Origin: Mastacembelus armatus | Taxonomy: Eukaryota; Chordata; Actinopteri; Synbranchiformes; Mastacembelidae | Length of the DNA: 64,000 nucleotides | Direction: 5' to 3' | Assembly (NCBI RefSeq): GCF_900324485.2 | Contig: NC_046640.1 | Location: 18,318,173 to 18,382,172 of the forward strand | Shown: positions 1-11,037 of the stretch, one piece after another | Layout: each line of letters starts with the position of its first letter | Position numbering within the stretch: the stretch's first letter is position 1 | Translations under genes and position numbers: made by a program | Notes under the pieces: model-generated | Told to the model about the DNA's origin: nothing | The model's input: only the letters and a program-made list of their open reading frames with translations | The model's database searches: none

Positions 1-27
1 TTTCAAGCTTTGCAGATATTTTCTCAC

Positions 28-76
28 CTGCCCAGCAGATGGTTAAAAGCAGCAGTACTGTCCTATAGTCCATCAT
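28..76 (-). CDS. IGHV: v0: IGHV leader exon (F1-type), gene cut by window edge
   Basis: This 49-nt leader exon starts at the double ATG at 71-76 and ends at a gtgagaa donor (complement of 21-27). It reads [16 protein letters not shown], the F1 signal peptide. The V exon lies beyond base 1 and cannot be judged. The octamer-like promoter motif ATGCAAAA is at 149-156, in the usual place about 75 bp upstream. The exon looks whole. Confidence 0.85.
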
Positions 77-470
77 GTTAAACTGTGTGTCCACTGTTCT
101 CTGTCGTCCTCTCTGCAGTCAGATAAGTAGAGGTGGAAGACATCTGAGTTTTGCATTGACTCCTCCTCTCAGGAAGGAGTGAACCAGACTGGTCATCATA
201 GACATTACTTGTTTCAGTCACTATATAGTGAGAGTTGTAGTTTGAGCCTAATAAGTTTTCATCCAATCTGAATTAAAAAAGTTTTGAATAGGCTACAGAA
301 AATTATTTCTGTGTGGTAAAATCAGATTTTTCTTCTAATAATGTGTGTAATGCTCAGAATAAGAAACAGTTTTAGCTACAAACAAAAACTTTGCAGAACC
401 TAAAGTTTAAATATGTAAAGTTTTGTTCTTTCTGCCCTGATACAAATTTTACCTTTGACAGAAATTAGAT
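77..470. other. V promoter and flank, ending at RTE target site
   Basis: Upstream flank of v0. The same sequence recurs beside other F1-type leaders at 6518-6910, 37363-37746 and 59762-60154. The first ~80 bp carry the V promoter; the rest is AT-rich with no gene seen. It ends in the 17-bp target site (454-470) that is repeated at 3760-3776 on the other side of the RTE LINE. Confidence 0.7.
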
Positions 471-3400
471 CTTCTTCTTTTCCTTTCGGCTGCTCCCTTC
501 AGGGGTCGCCACAGCAAATCATCTGCCTCCATTTAACCCTATCCTTTGTATCCTCCTCACCCACACCAACTATCATCATGTCCTCCTTCACTACATCCAA
601 GAACCTCCTCTTTGGTCTTCCTCTAGGCCTCCTCCTTCCTGGCAGCTCTAACCTCAGCATCCTTTTACCAACGTATTCACTGTCCCTCCTCTGAACATGT
701 CCAAACCATCTCAATCTGGCTTCCCTGGCTTTTTCTCCAAAACATCTAACATGAGCTGTCCCTCTGATGTACTCATTCCTGATCCTATCCATCCTCGTCA
801 ATCCCAGAGAGAACCTCAACATCTTCAGCTCTGCTACCTCCAGCTCTGCCTCCTGTCTTTTTCTCAGTGCCACTGTCTGTAAACCAGACAACATTGCTGG
901 TCTCACCACTGTCTTGTCCACCTTTCCTTTCATTCTTGCTGACACTCTTTTGTCACATATCACACCTGACACTTTCCTCCACCCGTTCCAACCTTCTTGC
1001 TAGATTCCTGTCTAACCTCATCTGTCAGCCTGTCCATCACCACAGCAAACAAGAAGGGGCTCAAAGCCAATCCTTGGTGCAGTCCCACCTCCACCTTGAA
1101 CTCCTCTGTCACCCCTACAGCGCACCTCACCATTGTCTTATAGCTCTCATACATGTCCTGCACCACTCGAACATACTTCTCTGCCACTCCAGACTTCCTC
1201 ATACAAAACCACAGCTCCTCTATCGGCACCGTCATACACTTTTTCTAAATCTACAAAGACACAATGCAGCTCCTTCTGGCCTTCTCTGTACTTCTCTACC
1301 AGCATTTTCAAAGCAATTATTGCATATGTGGTTCTCTTTCTTGGCATGAAACCATACTGCTGCTCACAAATGCTCACTTCTGACCTCAGCCTAGCCTCCA
1401 CTACTCTTTCCCATAACTTCATTGTGTGACTCATCAGCTTTATTCCTCTGTAGTTTCCACAACTCTGCATGTTGTTCTTAAAGATGGGCACCAGTACACT
1501 TCTCCTCCATTCCTCAGGCATCCTCTCATTCTCCAAGATCTTGTTAAGTAGCCCAGTCAAAAACTCTACTGCCACCTCTCCTAAACACTTCCGAAACTCC
1601 ACAGGTATGTCATCAGGACCAACTGCCTTTCCACTCTTCATCCTCTTCAACGCCTTCCTCACTTCATCCTTACTGATCTTTGCTACTTCTTGCTCCACAA
1701 CAGTCACCTCTTCTACTCTGGGCTCTCTAACATTTTCCTCATTCATCAACTCTTCAAAGTATTCCTTCCATCTTTCCATCACACTTGTAGAACCTGTCAA
1801 CACATTTCCATCTCTGTCCTTGATCACCCTAACCTGCTGCACATCCTTCCCATCTCTGTCTCTCTGCCTCGCCAACCTGTACCAACATATGTGTCCAACC
1901 TATCATACAAATCCTCATACGCCCTTTGTTTGGCCTTTGCTACCTCTACCTTCACTTTACGCTGCATCTCCCTGTACTCCTGTCTGTTCTCTTCTGTCCT
2001 CTCAGTGTCCCACTTCTTCTTAGCTAACCTTTTCCTCTTAACACACTCCTGAACTTTCTCATTCCACCACGAAGCCTCCTTATTTGCTTTCCTCTTTCCA
2101 GATAACACACCAAGTACCCTCCTACCTATCTCCCTGATTGTATTCAGCTGTAGCTGTCGAGTCATCCGGAAGAACCTCCTGACCTCCCAGAGCCTGTTTC
2201 AGCTCCTCCCTGAAAGCCACACAACACTCTTCCTTCTTCAACTTCCACCACTTGGTCCTCTGCTCTGCCCTTGTCCTCTTCATCTTCCTCACCACCAGAG
2301 TCATCCTACACACCACCATCCTATGCTGTCTGGCTACACTCTCCCCAACCACTACTTTGCAGACACTGATCTCTTTCAGGTTGGAACGTCTGCACAAGAT
2401 GTAATCAGCTTGTGTGCTCCTGCCTCCATTCTTACAGTGGGTGCGGAAAGTATTCAGACCCCTTTAAATCTCTGGGGAGACCTGAAAATGGCTGTCCACC
2501 AACGTTCACCATCCAACCTGACAGAACTGGAGAGGATCTGCAAGAAAGAATGGCAGAGGATCCCCAAATCCAGGTGTGAAAAACTTGTTGCATCATTCCC
2601 AAGAAGACTCATGGCTCTACTAGCTCAAAAGGGTGCTTCTACTCAATACTGAGCATAGGGTCTGAATACCTATGACCATGTGATATTTCAGTTTTTTTTT
2701 TAAAATAAATTTTCAAAAATTTCTACATTTCTGTTTTTTTCTGTGAAGATGGGGTGCTGAGTGTACATTAATGAGAAATAAAATTAAAGTTTTTGATTTT
2801 GGCAAATGGCTGCAATGTTACAAAGAGTGAAAAATTTAAAGGGGTCTGAATACTTTCCGTACCCACTGTATATGTCTCCATATGCTCCTCCCTTTTCTGG
2901 AAAAATGTGTTCTGGAAAAATGTGTTCACTACAGCCATTTCCATCCTTTTTGTGAAGTCTGCCACCATCTGTCCTTCTGCATTCCTGTCCTGCATACCAA
3001 ACTTACCCATCACTTCCTCATCACCTCTGTTTCCCTCACCAACATGTCCGTTAAAGTCTGCCACAATCACCACTCTCTCACCACTAGGGATACCCTGATT
3101 CAGCTCATCCATCTCCCTCCAGAATTTCTCCTTCTCGTCTAACTCACATCCTACCTGTGGGGCATAACCATTGACAACATTCAATATCACACCTTCAACT
3201 TCCAGCTTCAGACTCATCACCCTATCTGACACTCTCTTCACCTCCAGAACATTCCTAGCAAAATCCTCCTTCAGGATAACTCCTACTCCATTCTTCTTTC
3301 CATCCACACCATGATAAAACAGCTTGAACCCTGCTCCTAATCTATAGGCCTTGCTACTTTCCACCTGGTCTCCTGAACACACAAGATATCCACCTTTCTT

Positions 3401-3759
3401 CTCTCCATCATATCAGCCAACTCTCCAGTTTTCCCGGACAAAGTTCCTACATTCATAGTCCCTAATCATACACTACTGCCCTTTCTCTTCTCTCTTTGCC
3501 TACAAACACGCCTTCCTCCTCTCCTTCTTCAACCAACAGTAGTCCAATTTCCACTGGCACCCTGTAGGTTAACAGCACCAGTGGCGGTCGTTGTTGATCC
3601 TGGTTGTGACCAATCTGGTATGGAAGTTGTATTTGTGATTCGCATGTTTGATTTGGCTGAAATTTTACGTCAGATGCCCTTCCTGACACAACCCTCTGCA
3701 CTTACCCGGACTTGGGACTGGCACATGAAGACACTGGGTTGTGCCCCCCTGTGGTTGCA
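471..3759 (-). mobile_element. RTE-clade LINE, copy 1 (dead, with nested Tc1 fragment)
   Basis: Degenerate non-LTR retrotransposon read on the minus strand. The endonuclease part (about 2122-3400) contains the ADFNGHVG catalytic block and resembles the RTE endonuclease often annotated as craniofacial development protein 2-like. The reverse transcriptase part (about 960-1875) has GPDDIPVE, the FMPRKRTT block and the first catalytic Asp in FVDLEKVYD. The C-terminal part (499-972) ends GRPKRRFLDVV. The segment that should hold the FADD catalytic motif is missing between about 1010 and 960, so this copy lacks a working palm. The 3' tail at 471-490 is GAA-rich. Direct repeats TTTGACAGAAA-TAGAT flank it at 454-470 and 3760-3776. 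Clade assignment is by recognition, not a search. Confidence 0.85.
2435..2868 (+). mobile_element. Tc1/mariner-like deleted element inside RTE copy 1
   Basis: A 434-bp DNA element with terminal inverted repeats beginning CAGTGGGT(G/A)CGGAAAGTAT, flanked by TA on both sides (2433-2434 and 2869-2870). It keeps only the C-terminal end of a Tc1 transposase on the plus strand (about 2466-2652: LWGDLKMAVH, then NLTELERICKKEW and the RCEKLVASF block). The DDE catalytic core is gone, so it is non-autonomous. RTE copy 2 has the matching unfilled TA site near 8868, so the insertion came after the unit was duplicated. Confidence 0.88.
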
Positions 3760-3776
3760 TTTGACAGAAAATAGAT

Positions 3777-4823
3777 GATCTGTTGTTATTTGAATGTTAC
3801 ATCTGTAAAGTAAATAAATGTATTCACATATAGAAAAGCAAAGTCACCACAGTGAAAATGTTAGTAAGTTCTGCAAAAGATGCCAAACAACAATCAGGAT
3901 CCTAATGTGAATTAACACATCACAGATAAAAGCAGTGTCCTGATATTGTGACCAGCACTAATCTGAAATGTACACAGGAAACATTATATCAACACTTATT
4001 TATACTAAAGACATTTTCTTGGTTAAATGTTACATGTTGCCTCACAGTAAGAAGGTTGTGGGTTTGCAACCCGGCCTTTCTGTGTGGAGTTTGAATGGTC
4101 TCCTTGTGCTTGTGTGGGTTTTCTCCAGATACTCTGGTTTCCTCCCACAGTCCAAAAACATGTATGTCAAGTTGATTGGTGACTCTAAATTGCCCGTAGG
4201 AGTGAGTGTGAGTGTGTGAGGTTTTTTGTCTTTGAGTGTCTCTATGTGACCCTGTGATGGACTGGTGACCTGTCCAGGGTGTACCCCTGCCTTTCACCCA
4301 AAGAGAGCTGGGATAGGCTCCAGCAGATCCCTGTAAACCTGGTTCAGGAATAAGCGGGTATAGAAAATGAATGAATGTTACATGTTGTTTACAATGTAAA
4401 GACCTTTAATATGATGGATATGTGCATTTATGTCATTTTAAAATCATGAGCCATTTGAAGATTTTCAAAAACGTCAACTTTGATTGTTTTTACAGCAAGT
4501 TTGTGTATGTGTGGTCTTAATGTCATATGTCAGATCAGTGGTCTGAAGGCTCCTAAACTGGTTACAAGTGAAATGGAAAGAAAACTTTCTGAAGATGAAA
4601 TTCTTGTTAGGCTCTAAGTTTTTAAAGTCAGTCTAATTTACTGTTTACTAATGTTCAGTGAGTTTACTGTCTGAGTAATTTAAATAATATTGATAAATTC
4701 AGGAACATATGAAATCAACCAAGTGTTCCCTGTTTACTCCAAAAGTAAACTGGTCTGAAATCATTAGTGGTCTGAGGGCTCCTCCTCTGGTGGCTTCATG
4801 TTACAGGTTTTCAGGCACTGAGG
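3777..4823. other. Intergenic block with 5'-truncated SINE
   Basis: Spacer between the RTE and the 3' side of v1. It is AT-rich and has no coding potential. Close copies occur at 9754-10582 and 61223-62230, and part of it at 37747-37930. It contains the SINE described at 4040-4374 and the conserved stretch ggtctgagggctcctcctct before the v1 RSS that is shared by all F1b and F2 genes. Confidence 0.6.
4040..4374 (+). mobile_element. SINE-like repeat, 5'-truncated, copy a
   Basis: This 335-bp interspersed repeat begins inside the consensus (at cctcacagtaagaagg) and ends in a (G)AATGA-rich tail. A 13-bp direct repeat, atgttacatgttg, flanks it at 4027-4039 and 4375-4387. The fuller copy at 33284 has tRNA-like A and B boxes at its head. 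Paralogous copies of the same insertion event are at 10018 and 61487. Confidence 0.75.
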
Positions 4824-4862
4824 GGTTTTTGTTCAGGTCTACTGATGGTTTGTGTTATTGTG

Positions 4863-5306
4863 GGTCTCTGGCACAGAAATAAACTGCTGTGTCCTCCGTC
4901 TTCAGACTGTTCATCTTTAGATAAAGTTTACTGCTGGAGTCATCTCTGGAGATGGTGAATCTACCCTGGACTGACTGGGAGTAATGGACAGATGTACTGC
5001 CAGTGTGTATAAAAGCAACCCACTCCAGAGCTTTTCCAGAAGCCTGTCTGACCCAGTTCTTAACATTGCTGCTGAATGTGAATCCAGATGCTGTACAGGT
5101 CAATGTGTGGGATTCTCCAGGCCTTTTAACCACTGGATCAGATTCTGTCAGTCTGACCATCAACACCTGTCAAGACAAACCAGAAAATAGTCAGTTGATG
5201 TAAGTTCGCACCTTCTTGAAAACAGATTGATTTCAAGCCTTGCAGATATTTTCTCACCTGCCCAGCAGATGGTTAAAAACAGCAGTCCTGTCCTATAGTC
5301 CATCAT
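4863..5306 (-). pseudogene. IGHV: v1: IGHV pseudogene, family F1b
   Basis: Leader exon 5258-5306 is intact. V exon 4863-5166 keeps [14 protein letters not shown] and YFCARD. Two bases are missing just after the splice acceptor (GGTCAGACT-GACAG where whole genes have GGTCAGACTCTGACAG), so the leader frame runs into a TGA a few codons later. The frame used by the V domain can only be entered from an internal ATG. The RSS at 4824-4862 has nonamer ACAAAAACC, a 23-bp spacer and the F2-type heptamer CACAATA. Octamer variant ATGCAAAA is at 5379-5386. The V body is F1 while the FR3 end ([20 protein letters not shown]) and RSS follow the F1b/F2 pattern. The same 2-base loss is seen in the relic at 16821. 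Confidence 0.85.
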
Positions 5307-5445
5307 GTTAAACTGTGTGTCCACTGTTCTCTGTCGTCCTCTCTGCAGTCAGATAAGTAGAGGTGGAAGACATCTGAGTTTTGCATTGACTCCTCCTCTC
5401 AGGAGAATATATTATCACAATATTAGACTTTTTCACTGACAAATA

Positions 5446-5930
5446 CAGTGCATTCAGAAAGTATCTACATCCCCTTCACTCTGTTCAATATTATTATGTT
5501 GCAGCCTGATGCTACAGTTGTTTCATTTAATTTATTTTCTCATTATTCTGCACTCAGTATCACATAATGACACATTGAAAAAAGAAGTTAAGAAATGTCT
5601 GTAAATTCATTTTTAATAAAAAACTAAAATATCCCATTTAGCCTTTGCAACAACACATTAAACATGAGCTCAGGCTCCACCCGTTTCTTCACCTTGATTG
5701 GAGTCCATCTGTGGTAAATTAAATTGATTGGACATGATTTGGAAAAGCACACACCCGTCACATTAGACAATACATATCAGCACATTTCTAAAATTCTGTT
5801 TTCACTTGTACTTATGAGATATTGAGTCTTTAATGAGGTTAATGAGGAAAATAAATAATTGTAGTATCAGGCTGCAACATAACAAAATTGAAAAAAGTGA
5901 AGTGGGTCTGAATATGAATTGAATGCACTG
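5446..5930. mobile_element. MITE, Tc1-like, copy 1
   Basis: A 485-bp non-coding element with inverted termini CAGTGCATTCA...TGAATGCACTG and TA on both sides (5444-5445, 5931-5932). The inner arms also pair (aagtatctacatcccct, and agcctgatgctacag with its complement near 5865). No transposase is left. A shorter relative with the same ends sits at 47873-48258, next to the same F1b/F2 flank, so the two probably descend from one insertion. Confidence 0.85.
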
Positions 5931-6078
5931 TATGTTTAAAAACCACTTTTCTCTTTCTCAGTGAACTGGTCTGAAATCATTAGTGGTCTGAGGGCTCCTC
6001 CTCTGGTGGCTTCATGTTACAGGTTTTCAGGCACTGAGGGGTTTTTGTTCAGGTCTACTGATGGTTTGTTTTATTGTG

Positions 6079-6517
6079 GTTGTCTGGCACAGTAATAAAC
6101 TGCTGTGTCTTCAGACTGTTCATCTTTAGATAAAGTTTACTGCTGGAGTCATCTCTGGAGATAGTGAATCTACCCTGGACTGACTGGGAGTAATAGATGG
6201 GACTACTAGCTGTGCCTATATATGCAACCCACTCCAATCCTTTTCCAGGAGCCTGTCTGACCTATGCCATTGAATAATCGCTGAATGTGAATCCAGAGGC
6301 TGTACAGGTCAATGTGTGGGATTCTCCAGGCCTTTTAACCACTGGTCCAGATTCTGTCAGAGTCTGACCATCAACATCTGTCAAGACAAACCAGAAAATA
6401 GTCAGTTGATGTAAGTTTGCACCTTCTTGAAAACAGATTGATTTCAAGCTTTGCAGATATTTTCTCACCTGCCCAGCAGATGGTTAAAAGCAGCAGTCCT
6501 GTCCTATAGTCCATCAT
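6079..6517 (-). pseudogene. IGHV: v2: IGHV pseudogene, family F1b
   Basis: Leader exon 6469-6517 is whole. V exon 6079-6377 has two lesions. The conserved framework-2 Trp codon is a stop (TAG before VRQ, near 6265), and 7 bp are missing in FR3 relative to v1, which shifts the frame so that the YYC motif is lost. The RSS at 6040-6078 is of F1b/F2 type (CACAATA, 23-bp spacer, ACAAAAACC). Promoter motif ATGCAAAA is at 6590-6597. The best intact relative is v30 (55346), which shares the [19 protein letters not shown]2 region. Confidence 0.88.
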
Positions 6518-6910
6518 GTTAAACTGTGTGTCCACTGTTCTCTGTCGTCCTCTCTGCAGTCAGATAAGTAGAGGTGGAAGACATCTGAGTTTTGCATTGA
6601 TTCCTCCTCTCAGGAAGGAGTGAACCAGACTGGTCATCATCGACATTTCTTGTTTCAGTCAATATATAGTGAGAGTTGTGGTTTGAGCCTAATGAGTTTT
6701 CATTCAATCTGAATTTTAAAAATTTTGAATAGGCTTCAGAAAATTATTTCTGTGTGGTAAAATCTGATTTTTCTTCTAATATTGTGTGTAATGCTCAGAA
6801 TATGAAACAGTTTTAGCTACAAACAAAAACTTTACAGAACTCAAAGTTAAATATGTAAAGTTTTGTTCTTACTGCCCTGATACAAATTTTACCTTTGACA
6901 GTAAATAGAT
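6518..6910. other. V promoter and flank, second copy
   Basis: Copy of 77-470, including the v2 promoter and the left RTE target repeat at 6894-6910. Nothing else is seen. Confidence 0.6.
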
Positions 6911-9736
6911 CTTCTCCTTTCAGCTGCTCCTTTCAGGGGTCGCCCCAGCGAATCATCTGCCTCCATTTAACCCTATCCTCTGTATCCTCCTCACCCACAC
7001 CAACTATCCTCCTGTGCTCCTTCACTACATCCAAGAACCTCCTCTTTGGTCTTCCTCTAGGCCTCCTCCTTCCTGGCAGCTCTAACCTCAGCATCCTTTT
7101 ACCAACGTATTCACTGTCCCTCCTCTGAACATGTCCAAACCATCTCAATCTGGCTTCCCTGGCTTTTTCTCCAAAACATCTAACATGAGCTTTCCCTCTG
7201 ATGTCCTCATTCCTGATCCTATCCATCCTCGTCACTCCCAGAGAGAACCTCAACATTTTCAGCTCTGCTACCTCCAGCTCTGCCTCCTGTCTTTTTCTCA
7301 GTGCCACTGTCTGTAAACCAGACAACATTGCTGGTCTCACCACTGTCTTGTCCACCTTTCCTTTCATTCTTGCTGACACTCTTTTGTCACATATCACACC
7401 TGACACTTTCCTCCACCCGTTCCAACCTTCTTGCTAGATTCCTGTCTAACCTCATCTGTCAGCCTGTCCATCACCACAGCAAACAAGAAGGGGCTCAAAG
7501 CCAATCCTTGGTGCAGTCCCACCTCCACCTTGAACTCCTCTGTCACCCCTACAGCGCACCTCACCATTGTCTTATAGCTCTCATACATGTCCTGCACCAC
7601 TCGAACATACTTCTCTGCCACTCCAGACTTCCTCATACAAAACCATAGCTCCTCTCTCAGCACCGTCATACACTTTTTCTAAATCTACAAAGACACAATG
7701 CAGCTCCTTCTGGCCTTCTCTGTACTTCTCCACCAGCATTTTCAAAGCAATTATTGCATATGTGGTTCTCTTTCTTGGCATGAAACCATACTGCTGCTCA
7801 CAAATGCTCACTTCTGACCTCAGCCTAGCCTCCACTACTCTTTCCCATAACTTCATTGTGTGACTCATCAGCTTTATTCCTCTGTAGTTTCCACAACTCT
7901 GCATGTTGTTCTTAAAGATGGGCACCAGTACACTTCTCCTCCATTCCTCAGGCATCCTCTCATTCTCCAAGATCTTGTTAAGTAGCCCAGTCAAAAACTC
8001 TACTGCCACCTCTCCTAAACACTTCCGAAACTCCACAGGTATGTCATCAGGACCAACTGCCTTTCCACTCTTCATCCTCTTCAACGCCTTCCTCACTTCA
8101 TCCCTACTGATCTTTGCTACTTCTTGCTCCACAACAGTCACCTCTTCTACTCTGGGCTCTCTAACATTTTCCTCATTCATCAACTCTTCAAAGTATTCCT
8201 TCCATCTTTCCATCACACTTGTGGAACCTGTCAACACATTTCCATCTCTGTCCTTGATCACCCTAACCTGCTGCACATCCTTCCCATCTCTGTCTCTCTG
8301 CCTCGCCAACCTGTACCAACATATGTGTCCAACCTATCATACAAATCCTCATACGCCCTTTGTTTGGCCTTTGCTACCTCTACCTTCACTTTACGCTGCA
8401 TCTCCCTGTACTCCTGTCTGTTCTCTTCTGTCCTCTCAGTGTCCCACTTCTTCTTAGCTAACCTTTTCCTCTTAACACACTCCTGAACTTTCTCATTCCA
8501 CCACGAAGCCTCCTTTTTTGCTTTCCTCTTTCCAGATAACACACCAAGTACCCTCCTACCTATCTCCCTGATTGTATTCAGCTGTAGCTGTCGAGTCATC
8601 CGGAAGAACCTCCTGACCTCCCAGAGCCTGTTTCAGCTCCTCCCTGAAAGCCACACAACACTCTTCCTTCTTCAACTTCCACCACTTGGTCCTCTGCTCT
8701 GCCCTTGTCCTCTTCATCTTCCTCACCACCAGAGTCATCCTACACACCACCATCCTATGCTGTCTGGCTACACTCTCCCCAACCACTACTTTGCAGTCAC
8801 TGATCTCTTTCAGGTTGGAATGTCTGCACCAGATGTGATCAGCTTGTGTGCTCCTGCCTCCACTCTTATATGTCACCATATGCTCCTCCCTTTTCTGGAA
8901 GAATGTGTTCACTACAGCCATTTCCATCCTTTTTGTGAAGTCTGCCACCATCTGTCCTTCTGCATTCCTGTCCTGCATACCAAACTTACCCATCACTTCC
9001 TCATCACCTCTGTTTCCCTCACCAACATGTCCGTTGAAGTCTGCCACAATCACCACTCTCTCACCACTAGGGATACCCTGATTCAGCTCATCCATCTCCC
9101 TCCAGAATTTCTCCTTCTCTTCTAACTCACATCCTACCTGTGGGGCATAACCACTGACAACATTCAATATCACACCTTCAACTTCCAGCTTCAGACTCAT
9201 CACCCTATCTGACACTCTCTTCAACTCCAGAACATTCCTAGCAAAATCCTCCTTCAGGATAACTCCTACTCCATTCCTCTTTCCATCCACACCATGATAA
9301 AACAGCTTGAACCCTGCTCCTAATCTATAGGCCTTGCTACCTTTCCACCTGGTCAACTGAACATACAAGATATCCACCTTTCTTCTCTCCATCATATCAA
9401 CCAACTCTCTAGTTTTCCCTGACAAAGTCCCTACATTCAAAGTCCCTACTCCTTCACTACTGCCCTTCCTCTTCTCTCTTTGCCTACGAACACGCCTTCC
9501 TCCTCTCCTTCTTCGTCCAACAGTAGTCCAATTTCACCTGGCACCCTGTAAGTTAACAGCACCAGTGGCGTTCGTTGTTAACCCGATCGATCCGGTATGG
9601 AAGTCATATTTGTTACTCGCATGTTTGATTTGGCTGAAATTTTACGTCGGATGCCCTTCCTGACACAACCCTCTGCATTTACCTGGACTTGGGACTGGCA
9701 CATGAAGACACTGGATTGTGCCCCCCTGTGGTTGCA
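6911..9736 (-). mobile_element. RTE-clade LINE, copy 2 (dead)
   Basis: A 2.83-kb copy nearly identical to 471-3759 but without the Tc1 insert. The endonuclease frame is long (8556-9440, about 294 residues: MNVGTLSGKTRELVDMMERR, VADFNGHVG, TQADHIWCR), but the catalytic Glu of the QET motif is Leu (VQLTRWKG). The RT frame 7581-8309 keeps FVDLEKVYD, and the FADD segment is missing exactly as in copy 1. Flanking repeats are at 6894-6910 and 9737-9753. Because the flanks and the internal deletion are shared with copy 1, the two arose by duplication of the host block, not by two insertions. Confidence 0.87.
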
Positions 9737-9753
9737 TTTGACAGAAAATAGAT

Positions 9754-10582
9754 GATCTGTTGTTAATTGTATGTTACATTTGTAAAGTAAATAAATGTAT
9801 TCACATATAGAAAAGCAAAGTCACCACAGTGAAAATGTTAGTAAGTTTTGCTAAAAGATGCCAAACAACAATCAGGATCCTAATGTGAATTAACACATCA
9901 CAGATAAAAGCAGTTTCCTGATATTGTGACCAGCACTAATCTGAAATGTACACAGGAAACATTATATCAACACTTATTTATACTAAAGACATTTTCTTGG
10001 TTAAATGTTACATGTTGCCTCACAGTGAGAAGGTTGTGGGTTTGCAACCCGGCCTTTCTGTGTGGAGTTTGAATGTTCTCCCTGTGCTTGTGTGGGATTT
10101 CTCCAGGTACGCTAGTTTCCTCCCCAGTCCAAAAACATGTATGTCAGGTTGATTGGTGACTCTAAATTGCCAGTGAGTGTGAGTGTGTGAGGTTGTTTGT
10201 CTCTATATGTGGCCCTATGATGGACTGGTGACCTGTCCAGGGTGGACCCCTGCCTTCCTTTGTGTATGTGTGGTCTTAATGTCATATGTCAGATCAGTGG
10301 TCTGAAGGCTCCTAAACTGGTGAGAAATGAAATGGAAAGAAAACTTTCTGAAGATGAACTTCTTGTTAGGCTCTAAGTTTTTAAAGTCAGTGTAATTTAC
10401 TGTTTACTAATGTTCAGTGAGTTTATTGTCTGAGTAATTAAAAAGATATTGATAAATTAAGGAACATATAAAATCTATCAACTGTTTCCTGTTTACTCCA
10501 AAAGTTAACTGGCCTGAAATCATTAGTGGTCTGAGGGCTCCTCCTCTGGTGGCTTCATGTTACAGGTTTTCAGGCACTGAGG
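9754..10582. other. Intergenic block with truncated SINE
   Basis: Copy of 3777-4823, shortened by a deletion that removes the SINE tail and the sequence after it (junction near 10257). No gene is seen. Confidence 0.55.
10018..10257 (+). mobile_element. SINE-like repeat, copy b (3' end deleted)
   Basis: Paralogue of the 4040 insertion. It starts at the same base of the repeat and has the same left flank (atgttacatgttg). It stops at cctgccttc, where a deletion joins it to downstream flank sequence, so tail and right-hand repeat are gone. Confidence 0.7.
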
Positions 10583-10621
10583 GGTTTTTGTTCAGGTCTA
10601 CTGATGGTTTGTGTTATTGTG

Positions 10622-11037
10622 GGTCTCTGGCACAGTAATACACAGCAGTGTCTTCAGGCTGCATGTTCTGTCTGTTCAGAGTCACTGTCTTGCTGGAAGA
10701 GTCTAAGTCAATACTGAACTTGTTCTTTAGTGAATCTTTGACAGTTGTGTCACTACTAATCCACTCCAGTCCTTTCCCTGCAGGCTGTCTGATCCAAGCT
10801 GTCCAGTAGCTGCTCACAGAATAAGAGACCTGACAGGTGATGGTCAGACGTTGACCTGGCTGCACAGTCACAGAGGCTGGCTGTGTCAGCTGTTCACATT
10901 TCACACCTGGTAAAAATAAAAAATATATTATGACAAATTATCATTTTTATACTGTAAAAATGAACAGTTTTCTAAGTCAAATCTAGAGACTCACATGATC
11001 CAGCTGCCAACAGCAGCAGCAGAGCAACAGGAAACAT
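10622..11037 (-). CDS. IGHV: v3: IGHV, family F2, apparently functional
   Basis: Leader exon 10995-11037 reads MFPVALLLLLAAGS and ends in phase 1 at gtgagtc. V exon 10622-10906 begins VKCEQLTQPASVTVQPGQ. It has the FR1 Cys in TCQVS, the Trp in AWIRQPAGKGLEW and the second Cys in [11 protein letters not shown]2 is short (SSDTTVKDS). FR3 carries Arg in TLNRQNMQ where its relatives have Gly. The RSS at 10583-10621 has nonamer ACAAAAACC, a 23-bp spacer and heptamer CACAATA. The octamer at 11116-11123 is the variant ATGCAAAC. No break was found. Confidence 0.9.

Noticed and set aside
1133-2052. Plus-strand Leu/Ser/Pro-rich frames over the RTE and Rex3 copies
   Set aside because: They are shadows of LINE coding sequence on the minus strand.
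5446-5930. Treating the 5446 element as an RNA gene because of its strong hairpin potential
   Set aside because: The pairing comes from transposon-type inverted repeats with TA target sites, and a relative exists at 47873.
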